Under the pieces are notes generated by a model. That model saw only the letters and a program-made list of their open reading frames with translations, was not told the origin of the DNA and made no database searches. A stretch of 6,074 nt of DNA from the NCBI GenBank assembly GCA_002725095.1, contig PBQQ01000015.1, forward strand, positions 30,808 to 36,881, read 5' to 3'. Numbering within the stretch: the first letter of the stretch is position 1; every line of letters begins with the position of its first letter. The translations under genes were made by a program, and so were the position numbers. The DNA comes from Gammaproteobacteria bacterium (GTDB lineage: Bacteria; Pseudomonadota; Gammaproteobacteria; Pseudomonadales; Azotimanducaceae). Shown piece after piece: positions 1 through 5,136 of this stretch.

Positions 1-121
1 GATCAATTTGCAAATCGCGTAATGTCTGACCCACAACCAGCGCTGCTCGCGTCTCCGCAGAGTTAACGTTAATCACCAGTTGCTCGGCAGCCCCGCCGTG
101 CTGTTTATGCTGTTCGGTCAA
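1..121 (-). CDS. rng: Ribonuclease G, N-terminal fragment (cut by window edge)
   Basis: The reading frame gives 40 residues, including EQLVINVNSAETRAALV at residues 13-29. This matches the start of RNase G (E. coli AELLVNVTPSETRVA...). RNase G is a cytoplasmic endoribonuclease of the RNase E/G family that matures the 5' end of 16S rRNA and cleaves some mRNAs. Only the leading strand of the N-terminal domain is visible; the S1 domain, catalytic DNase I-like region and zinc link lie beyond the left edge. The frame is closed upstream by TAG at 140-142, and the only possible starts are GTG at 128-130 and TTG at 119-121. TTG is preferred because GGAG sits 8 nt before it, whereas GTG overlaps that GGAG. 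The protein then has a leader about 11 residues longer than in E. coli, rich in His, Gln and Gly. It overlaps the 3' end of maf by 17 nt, as expected for translational coupling. Identity is firm from operon position and motif; the start is inferred. Confidence 0.92.
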   Translation of the reverse strand, partial: MTEQHKQHGGAAEQLVINVNSAETRAALVVGQTLRDLQID

Positions 122-713
122 TACGACCACTCCATGTATCTATGCCAAATTGCTTCAGCAACAATTCCGTTTCAAGCATCGGCAACCCCACAACCGCACT
201 AGGGCTGCCATAGATCTTTTCAACGAAAATACTGCCAATACCTTGTAACCCATAACCGCCGGCTTTGTCAGCCGGCTCCTCTGTACCCCAGTACGCTTGC
301 GCCTCTTGCTCGGATACTGCACGAAAGCTGACATCACTGGCTACCACCTTTGACTTCACGTCGGTAGCCGAGGCAACAGCTACACCGGTCAGCACTCGAT
401 GCGTAGTATCGGACAGCAGCATAAGCATCCGCACGCCATCCGTTCGATCCTTTGGTTTCCCAAGAATCTCACCGCCTAATGCGACGACCGTGTCCGCCGC
501 TATTACGACATGAGTCGGCTTACGAATCAGTCCAGCATCGGCTTTTAATTTACACAGCCGCTCAACATAGGTTTGCGCGTCTTCTCCGTCGAGCAGGGTT
601 TCATCAACATCTGGCGACATCGTCTCAAATACCAAGCCGATCTGCTGCAACAAGCTGACCCGCCTAGGCGAAGAGGACGCTAACAAAATGCGTTTAGCGT
701 GCGCATCGCTCAC
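105..713 (-). CDS. maf: Maf/YhdE-type nucleotide pyrophosphatase (dTTP/UTP pyrophosphatase)
   Basis: This 202-residue cytoplasmic protein belongs to the Maf/HAM1 superfamily, which hydrolyses nucleoside triphosphates to the monophosphate and pyrophosphate. Visible motifs are the phosphate-binding signature SSSPRR at 13-18, AADTVV at 72-77 with the presumed catalytic Asp74, GKP at 85-87, THRVLTG at 104-110, DKAGGYGLQG at 149-158 and GSPSAVVGLP at 169-178. The DKAG-YG-QG and VVGLP blocks match E. coli YhdE, whose subfamily prefers dTTP and UTP, rather than the YceF branch that acts on m7GTP. Length is normal for the family (about 195-205). The start is GTG, sharing four bases (GTGA) with the mreD stop and preceded by GAGG. 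Its place between mreD and rng is the conserved gammaproteobacterial order. Substrate preference is inferred from subfamily motifs only. Older literature links maf to septum inhibition, which nothing in the sequence tests. Confidence 0.96.
   Translation of the reverse strand: MSDAHAKRILLASSSPRRVSLLQQIGLVFETMSPDVDETLLDGEDAQTYVERLCKLKADAGLIRKPTHVVIAADTVVALGGEILGKPKDRTDGVRMLMLLSDTTHRVLTGVAVASATDVKSKVVASDVSFRAVSEQEAQAYWGTEEPADKAGGYGLQGIGSIFVEKIYGSPSAVVGLPMLETELLLKQFGIDTWSGRIDRTA
130..133 (-). promoter_or_regulatory. Ribosome binding site of rng
   Basis: GGAG lies inside the end of maf, 8 nt upstream of the TTG at 119-121. It decides the rng start in favour of TTG over the GTG at 128-130, which overlaps the GGAG itself. 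Confidence 0.6.
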
Positions 714-1192
714 CGAAAACCTCGACGAGGCTCCAGCGCTTTAAACAGTTTGTGTCCATACGGCCACAGCAGCGCAGAGCTTACCGCGCTAGTAAGCGGC
801 AACCAATTCCAATCTTGGTTGGCAAAAAAACTAAGGCTAAAGCTTCGCAGCAGTTGCGCGAGCATCACCACAACAAACACAATCAAACCTTGCTGAATCG
901 CACTGTACATTAAAAATCGCTCGCGAAAACGCAACAACAGATAGGTTATGGTCGCAAATATCACCCCATTCAAACCTAGAGGTTCACCCAACAGCACATC
1001 AATAATACCACCGGCGCACCACGCCCATAGAACACCCAACCGAGAACCTACCCCGAGAGCCCAGTATATAAGCAGCAGCAACAACCACTGCGGCTGCCAA
1101 TAGCCAATCCACGCAAACCAATCGCTAGGCAGTCGAGCAACACTCAAGACGACTGCAACCAGGGCCAAGAATAAAAGAACTAACGGGTTCAC
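710..1192 (-). CDS. mreD: Rod shape-determining membrane protein MreD
   Basis: A 160-residue, very hydrophobic inner-membrane protein of the MreD family and a partner of MreC in the elongasome. About five or six membrane segments can be read at roughly residues 3-19, 35-48, 53-67, 72-88, 100-120 and 132-146. The most family-like stretch is GGIIDVLLGEPLGLNG (61-76), matching the conserved D-x-L-x-G-x-x-LG pattern of MreD. Basic residues at 88-92 (RFRER) and at the C-terminus (PRRGFR) suggest cytoplasmic loops. Length is typical (about 160). The start is GTG, overlapping the mreC stop as GTGA. The bases upstream (GGATGAAGAAGT) hold only a weak Shine-Dalgarno-like stretch, so coupling to mreC translation is likely. 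MreD has no known enzymatic activity; it is thought to act with MreC on RodA and PBP2. Identity rests on topology, the motif and the gene order. Confidence 0.95.
   Translation of the reverse strand: MNPLVLLFLALVAVVLSVARLPSDWFAWIGYWQPQWLLLLLIYWALGVGSRLGVLWAWCAGGIIDVLLGEPLGLNGVIFATITYLLLRFRERFLMYSAIQQGLIVFVVVMLAQLLRSFSLSFFANQDWNWLPLTSAVSSALLWPYGHKLFKALEPRRGFR
720..723 (-). promoter_or_regulatory. Ribosome binding site of maf
   Basis: GAGG lies within the last codons of mreD, 6 nt upstream of the maf GTG codon at 711-713. It supports GTG as the true start and suggests that ribosomes finishing mreD can reinitiate here. Confidence 0.6.
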
Positions 1193-2043
1193 ACTTCTTC
1201 ATCCAAACGGACAGAACGCTGTTGATCCGCTGCAAAAACGACCAATAAAAACCGCGACTGATTCGTTCGCGCTAAGGGTCGAACTTTCACCTCAGCAAAA
1301 ACCGAAGTCGCATCTAAGACCACCGAGGCAACTTCCGCGACTGGATAACCAACCGGGAAACGCCCGCCTAAACCAGAGGTCTCAAGAAGATCGCCCACCA
1401 TAATGTCCATCGACACAGGCACATTCTCAAGGATCAGGCTATCTCGAGAACCTGTCCCGCCGGCAATACTTCGAGCGCCATTGCGAGTGACTTGAACTGG
1501 CACAGCGTGGTCTCTATCAATCAGCAAAAGCACACGGCTTGTTGTATTGCCGACCTCTACCAATTGTCCAAACAGGCCCTCAGCATCGAGTACCGCCTGA
1601 CCAACCTGCATGCCGTCAGAGCTACCCTTATCTATGATCACTTGATGAGAACTCGGCGTTGATCGAGCACTGACGATTTCGGCAATCAACACTGACCCTG
1701 GCAATTTTTCTTTCGATCCCAACAGCACGCGCATACGATCGTTATCGGCTTTAAGCGTCCGATAGCGCTGTGCCGTGTGAGAAAGCGCTAACAATTGTTC
1801 ACGCTGGCGCTCTAATTGGGCCAGCAGATTTTTCCTGCTACTCAAACTCTCGTTCAAGCTATTGCCGATCAGGTATGGCGCTTCCGCGATGTAATACACC
1901 GGGGTCACCATCTGCAACACCAAAGCTCGCGTCGATCGAAGATAATCGGTATAGGCGTCTAACGTCGCCAGAGCAATGGACAGCAGCACCAAACTCAGCA
2001 GCATGTAACCCGCCCCGCTGCTTTTGACAAAGAGCGTTCTAAT
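1189..2043 (-). CDS. mreC: Rod shape-determining protein MreC (probable ATT start)
   Basis: A bitopic inner-membrane protein whose periplasmic part links MreB filaments to the RodA/PBP2 peptidoglycan synthase. Numbered from the ATT start (284 residues): a short basic cytoplasmic leader (1-13), a membrane helix (about 14-29), a coiled coil rich in Leu, Glu, Arg and Gln (about 65-110), and paired beta domains with VIIDKGSSDG (135-144), VLLLIDRDHAVPVQV (171-185) and SGLGGRFPVGYPVAEV (223-238), all typical of MreC. The nearest ATG (2002-2004) would give 271 residues beginning directly inside the membrane helix. The frame stays open upstream to TAG at 2053-2055 and encodes RTLFVKSSGAGY, which aligns in length with the usual MreC leader (LFxKGPS...R). 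The only plausible initiator there is ATT at 2041-2043, with AGAGG 6 nt before it. A gene caller would report 1189-2004. The C-terminus stops soon after the beta domains, without the Pro-rich tail of E. coli MreC. The stop overlaps mreD as GTGA. Identity is firm; the start is inferred. Confidence 0.95.
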   Translation of the reverse strand: MRTLFVKSSGAGYMLLSLVLLSIALATLDAYTDYLRSTRALVLQMVTPVYYIAEAPYLIGNSLNESLSSRKNLLAQLERQREQLLALSHTAQRYRTLKADNDRMRVLLGSKEKLPGSVLIAEIVSARSTPSSHQVIIDKGSSDGMQVGQAVLDAEGLFGQLVEVGNTTSRVLLLIDRDHAVPVQVTRNGARSIAGGTGSRDSLILENVPVSMDIMVGDLLETSGLGGRFPVGYPVAEVASVVLDATSVFAEVKVRPLARTNQSRFLLVVFAADQQRSVRLDEEV

Positions 2044-2112
2044 AGTCGGCCTCTATAAGATTCGCGCGGATTCGAGTGACGGTAAGGAGCTTATATCCAT
2101 CATGCCGTACCT
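2044..2112 (-). other. mreB-mreC intergenic gap
   Basis: These 69 nt separate the mreB stop from the inferred mreC ATT. The stretch holds the AGAGG ribosome binding site and no hairpin followed by a U-run, so I see no intrinsic terminator. A weak inverted repeat (TATAAG ... CTTATA, loop about 30 nt) ends beside the AGAGG; it is too short to call a regulatory structure. E. coli has a gap of similar size at this point. Confidence 0.5.
2050..2054 (-). promoter_or_regulatory. Ribosome binding site placing the mreC start at ATT
   Basis: AGAGG lies 6 nt upstream of the ATT at 2041-2043. The ATG at 2002-2004 has only the G-rich run GCGGGGCGGG before it, which matches the anti-Shine-Dalgarno sequence poorly. 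The AGAGG position fits translation from ATT. Confidence 0.5.
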
Positions 2113-3150
2113 TTAAATATCGAGAAGGTGCGCGTTACCTGCTTCATCCATTAGCTCCAAGGCTTTACCGCCCCCCCGTGCAACGCAGGTTAGAGGATCT
2201 TCTGCGATGATCACTGGCAACCCCGTTTCCTCTGCAAGCAGAATGTCTAAGTCGCGCAATAATGCACCGCCACCGGTGAGCACCATCCCAGTGTCTGCGA
2301 TATCCGACGCCAACTCTGGCGGGCATTGTTCCAAAGCGCTTTTGACCGCCTGCACAATCATAGACAGCGGCTCCTGCAAAGCCTCAAGAATCTCGTTGCT
2401 GTCCAAAGTAAAACTGCGCGGAATACCCTCGGCCAAATTGCGGCCGCGCACATCAATCTGCCGGATCTCTTTTTGCGGATAGGCCGCGCCAACCTCTTGC
2501 TTGATGCGCTCGGCTGTAGCCTCACCAATTAAACTGCCTTGAGTGCGGCGAACATACGCGACGATTGACTCGTCAAAGCGGTCTCCACCGACACGCACGG
2601 TGTCTGAAATAACAACACCGTTGAGCGAGATTATCGCGATCTCCGTGGTGCCGCCGCCTATGTCGACGACCATCGTGCCAACGGCATCGTGGACAGGTAG
2701 CCCTGCGCCAATCGCCGCAGCCATTGGTTCTTCCACCAAGCGCACATCACGGGCTCCAGCCGATAATGCACTTTCTCTGATCGCTCGGCGTTCGACTTCT
2801 GTCGACTTACAGGGCACGCAGACAAGTACTCTTGGGCTGGGACGAATAATGCTGTTTTCATGCACCTTAGCAATGAAATATTTAAGCATTTTTTCTGTGA
2901 CTAAGAAGTCGGCGATAACGCCATCTTTAAGCGGACGGATTGCGGTAATGTTGCCGGGTGTGCGACCCAGCATGCGCTTGGCATCCAGACCAACGGCGGC
3001 AACGCTTTTTTGGTTTCCCTGCATGCGTATTGCAACAACAGAGGGCTCGTTCAAAACGATTCCTGATTCACGAACATAGATCAGCGTATTCGCTGTTCCT
3101 AAGTCAATCGATAGATCGCGCGAAAATAGTCCGCGGAAATACTTGAACAT
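2113..3150 (-). CDS. mreB: Rod shape-determining protein MreB (bacterial actin)
   Basis: MreB is an ATP-binding actin homologue that polymerises on the inner face of the membrane and orients elongasome synthesis along the side wall. From the chosen start (345 residues): an amphipathic N-terminal segment, MFKYFRGLF, like the E. coli membrane anchor MLKKFRGMF; phosphate-1 loop DLGTANT (16-22); RTPGNITAIRPLKDGVIADF (63-82); VCVPCKSTEVERRAIRES (110-127); EEPMAAAIGAG (140-150); phosphate-2 loop VVDIGGGTTE (161-170); adenosine motif LTGGGALL (291-298); and AEDPLTCVARGGG (316-328). All actin-fold ATPase motifs are intact. Two ATGs are possible, at 3154-3156 and 3148-3150. I prefer the second because GGAG lies 7 nt before it but only 1 nt before the first, and because it gives the E. 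coli-like N-terminus. The first would add Met-Gly (347 residues). It is the first gene of the mreBCD-maf-rng operon, and a 69-nt gap separates it from mreC. Confidence 0.98.
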   Translation of the reverse strand: MFKYFRGLFSRDLSIDLGTANTLIYVRESGIVLNEPSVVAIRMQGNQKSVAAVGLDAKRMLGRTPGNITAIRPLKDGVIADFLVTEKMLKYFIAKVHENSIIRPSPRVLVCVPCKSTEVERRAIRESALSAGARDVRLVEEPMAAAIGAGLPVHDAVGTMVVDIGGGTTEIAIISLNGVVISDTVRVGGDRFDESIVAYVRRTQGSLIGEATAERIKQEVGAAYPQKEIRQIDVRGRNLAEGIPRSFTLDSNEILEALQEPLSMIVQAVKSALEQCPPELASDIADTGMVLTGGGALLRDLDILLAEETGLPVIIAEDPLTCVARGGGKALELMDEAGNAHLLDI

Positions 3151-3157
3151 GCCCATG

Positions 3158-3161
3158 CTCC
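3158..3161 (-). promoter_or_regulatory. Ribosome binding site of mreB
   Basis: GGAG lies 7 nt before the ATG at 3148-3150 and 1 nt before the ATG at 3154-3156, which favours the downstream ATG. A weaker AGG at 3164-3166 could serve the upstream ATG. Confidence 0.55.
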
Positions 3162-3177
3162 GGCCTGTGAAACGTGA

Positions 3178-3183
3178 ATCATA
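3178..3183 (-). promoter_or_regulatory. Candidate -10 element of the mre operon promoter
   Basis: TATGAT on the minus strand matches 5 of 6 bases of the sigma-70 -10 consensus. It would start transcription near 3171, giving a leader of about 20 nt before mreB. The hexamer 17 nt upstream, GTGCTT (3201-3206), is a poor -35 match, so the site is weak or needs an activator. Read by eye only. Confidence 0.3.
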
Positions 3184-3216
3184 GGCATTCTTGACACTAA
3201 AAGCACGGCGATACTC

Positions 3217-3228
3217 GCGAATATTCGC
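3217..3228. repeat. Perfect 12-bp palindrome, possible operator
   Basis: GCGAATATTCGC reads the same on both strands, with an AT core and GC arms. It lies between the divergent mre and gat operons, about 46-57 bp upstream of the inferred mreB transcription start and about 100 bp upstream of the inferred gatC start. That position would suit a dimeric DNA-binding regulator of mreB. I do not recognise it as the site of a known regulator, and a chance palindrome is possible. Confidence 0.35.
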
Positions 3229-3294
3229 ACGATTACGTTACATTTTGTTGCATAGCTGAGGGCCTGTGGCGGGTACAACATCCTGCCGGCGAAT

Positions 3295-3322
3295 CTGCCG
3301 CGCAATTTTTCTACCGTACAAT
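3295..3322 (+). promoter_or_regulatory. Candidate gatCAB promoter
   Basis: TACAAT at 3317-3322 matches 5 of 6 bases of the -10 consensus. CTGCCG at 3295-3300, 16 bp upstream, matches the -35 at only 3 of 6. An overlapping TACACT at 3323-3328 could be an alternative -10. The predicted start near 3329 leaves a leader of about 39 nt before gatC. Read by eye only. Confidence 0.4.
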
Positions 3323-3367
3323 TACACTGATCTAGTTTCTTATCTCAATGACCCTATTGAATTAACT

Positions 3368-3661
3368 ATGAGCGAAATCGACCCCACCATAGATCTTGCA
3401 CACCTTGCCAACCTCGCACGCCTGAACTTTGACCCGAATACCACCGAGTCTGCACGCACGGATCTGGAAAAAATCATCGCCATGATCGATGTCATGCAAG
3501 ACGTCGACACCGAAGGTGTGGCGCCTTTGTCGCACCCTTTAGACGGCGCGCAGAGATTGCGCCAAGACCTTATTAACGAAACAGAACAACGGGAAAAATT
3601 TCAGCATACCGCGCCAGCCAAAGCAGAGGGCTATTATCTGGTTCCGCGGGTGGTCGATTAA
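3368..3661 (+). CDS. gatC: Asp/Glu-tRNA amidotransferase subunit C
   Basis: A 97-residue protein of the GatC family (usual length about 95). GatC is a small, largely extended subunit that wraps around the GatA-GatB interface and stabilises the cytoplasmic complex. Family features include the N-terminal helix LAHLANLARLNF (10-21), the helix DLEKIIAMIDVMQDVDTEGV (32-51), the segment APLSHPL (52-58), RLRQD (63-67) and the C-terminal segment AEGYYLVPRVVD (86-97), the usual GatC ending (x-G-F-F-x-V-P-x-V-x). The start is ATG at 3368. The frame continues upstream to a GTG at 3266, but that extension has no GatC similarity. No Shine-Dalgarno sequence precedes the ATG, unlike gatB. The stop TAA shares its last base with the gatA ATG (TAATG). 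First gene of the gatCAB operon, divergent from mreB. Confidence 0.97.
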   Translation: MSEIDPTIDLAHLANLARLNFDPNTTESARTDLEKIIAMIDVMQDVDTEGVAPLSHPLDGAQRLRQDLINETEQREKFQHTAPAKAEGYYLVPRVVD

Positions 3662-5136
3662 TGCAAGCAATGACAACCCTGCGCGCAATGAGTCGCGCGT
3701 TGGCGGCTCGGCAGATTTCCTGCCTTGAACTCACCGAAGAGCATCTGGCGCGACTGACAGCGGACGACACCAACAGTTTTATCACCGTCGCCCATGCCAG
3801 CGCTCGTGAACACGCCAAGCAAGCCCAACAACGGCGCGAGCAAGGCGAAACGCAGCCATTAATTGGTGTACCGATCGCGCATAAAGATATCTTTTGCACA
3901 GACGGTCTCGCGACCACTTGCGGCTCGCGGATGTTAGAAAATTTTATTGCTCCCTATGACGCCCACGTCGTTACGTTATTGGCGCAAGCGGGCATGATCA
4001 CCGTGGGCAAAACCAACATGGACGAATTCGCAATGGGCTCGTCCAACGAATCCAGTCACTTTGGCCCGGTAAGTAACCCATGGAATACGGACTGTGTTCC
4101 AGGCGGCTCATCGGGCGGATCCGCCGCGGCCGTCGCCGCCGGTCTCGTCGCCTGCGCAACGGGTACTGACACCGGCGGATCAATCCGACAGCCCGCAGCG
4201 CTGTGTGGCATCACTGGACTTAAGCCCACCTATGGCCGCATTTCCCGTTACGGCATGATCGCCTTTGCTTCGAGCTTAGACCAAGCGGGAACGATGACCT
4301 GTGACGCCGATGACGCCGCGCTTATGCTCAGCGCCATGGCAGGATTTGATAGCAAAGATTCCACCAGCATACAGCGGCACGACGCCTGGCTGAGCGACCT
4401 TGCAGAAAACGGCATCCCCGATCTAGGCCGAACCTTAAAAATCGGCCTACCAAGAGAGTACTACGCCGACCTAAAGGACAGCACCGCCATTGAAGACGTA
4501 CAGAAAACGTTGGCGCAGCAAGGACATAAGTTGGTCGACGTGAACCTACCTCACACCCACCAAGCTATTCCGGTGTATTACGTTATTGCCAGCGCAGAGG
4601 CGTCTACTAATTTGTCCCGTTACGATGGCGTGCGCTTTGGGCATCGATGCGACGACCCTCAATCTCTGGACGATCTGTATCGGCGATCGCGCAGCGAGGG
4701 TTTCGGCGATGAGGTCAAACGCAGAATATTAACCGGCACTTACACATTGTCGGTGGGCTATTTCGATGCCTACTACATTAAGGCACAACAGATTCGGCGG
4801 CTGATTGCCAACGACTTTAGCAAGGTCTTTGCAGATGTGGATATACTACTCACCCCAACTAGCCCAACGCCTGCGTTTCGCAAAGGGCAGCTGAACAACG
4901 ACCCCGTTGCCATGTACCAACAAGACCTATATACGGTACCCACAAGCCTCGCCGGACTCCCAGCTCTGTCTATGCCCTGCGGTTTTGTCGACGGACTGCC
5001 GGTTGGAGCGCAATTAATCGCCCCAGCTTTCCGTGAAGACCTGCTGCTTGGACTGGCCGCTACGTATCAAAAACACAGCGATTGGCATTTGCAGAGGCCC
5101 AAAGGAGCGCGCGTTGGTCAGGAGTGGGTGACATGA
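3661..5136 (+). CDS. gatA: Asp/Glu-tRNA amidotransferase subunit A (amidase)
   Basis: A 491-residue amidase-signature protein. GatA hydrolyses glutamine and feeds the ammonia through a channel to GatB, which amidates Glu-tRNA(Gln) and/or Asp-tRNA(Asn). The Ser-cisSer-Lys catalytic triad is complete: Lys75 in PIAHKD (71-76), cis-Ser150 in the glycine/serine-rich PGGSSGGS (147-154) and nucleophile Ser174 in TGTDTGGSIRQP (167-178). The spacings of 75 and 24 residues equal those of S. aureus GatA. Other GatA-specific blocks are GKTNMDEFAMGSSNES (116-131), GLKPTYGR (186-193) and, further on, RFGHRC and KRRILTGTY. Length is normal (about 483-491). The first ATG is chosen because it overlaps the gatC stop and gives an N-terminus of usual length; a second ATG at 3670 would remove three residues and has no better ribosome binding site. 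It overlaps gatB as ATGA, so equimolar production of the three subunits is likely. Confidence 0.98.
   Translation: MQAMTTLRAMSRALAARQISCLELTEEHLARLTADDTNSFITVAHASAREHAKQAQQRREQGETQPLIGVPIAHKDIFCTDGLATTCGSRMLENFIAPYDAHVVTLLAQAGMITVGKTNMDEFAMGSSNESSHFGPVSNPWNTDCVPGGSSGGSAAAVAAGLVACATGTDTGGSIRQPAALCGITGLKPTYGRISRYGMIAFASSLDQAGTMTCDADDAALMLSAMAGFDSKDSTSIQRHDAWLSDLAENGIPDLGRTLKIGLPREYYADLKDSTAIEDVQKTLAQQGHKLVDVNLPHTHQAIPVYYVIASAEASTNLSRYDGVRFGHRCDDPQSLDDLYRRSRSEGFGDEVKRRILTGTYTLSVGYFDAYYIKAQQIRRLIANDFSKVFADVDILLTPTSPTPAFRKGQLNNDPVAMYQQDLYTVPTSLAGLPALSMPCGFVDGLPVGAQLIAPAFREDLLLGLAATYQKHSDWHLQRPKGARVGQEWVT
5120..5124 (+). promoter_or_regulatory. Ribosome binding site of gatB
   Basis: AGGAG inside the gatA 3' end lies 8 nt upstream of the gatB ATG. 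It is the clearest Shine-Dalgarno sequence in the gat operon; gatC and gatA have none that is convincing. Confidence 0.65.

Noticed and set aside
1..4. Window begins with GATC, suggesting a cloning boundary
   Set aside because: A four-base match at the edge is expected by chance once in 256 and carries no biological information.
2044..2095. Inverted repeat TATAAG/CTTATA in the mreB-mreC gap as an attenuator or terminator
   Set aside because: The stem is only 6 bp with a loop of about 30 nt, it is AT-rich, and no U-run follows it.
2543..3079. Long plus-strand open frame opposite mreB (178 codons)
   Set aside because: It is the antisense shadow of a strongly conserved mreB, with no recognisable motif and no ribosome binding site.
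3191..3196. Perfect -35 hexamer TTGACA on the plus strand
   Set aside because: No acceptable -10 element lies 16-18 bp downstream; the bases there are ctcgcg-like. It is probably chance.
3162..3268. Two copies of GGCCTGTG (3162-3169 and 3261-3268) as operator repeats
   Set aside because: An 8-bp match about 99 bp apart in a GC-moderate region is weak evidence, and one copy overlaps the mreB ribosome binding region.
3266..3367. In-frame upstream extension of gatC from a GTG
   Set aside because: The 34 added residues do not resemble any GatC N-terminus, GatC proteins begin near the chosen ATG, and the stretch overlaps the likely promoter.
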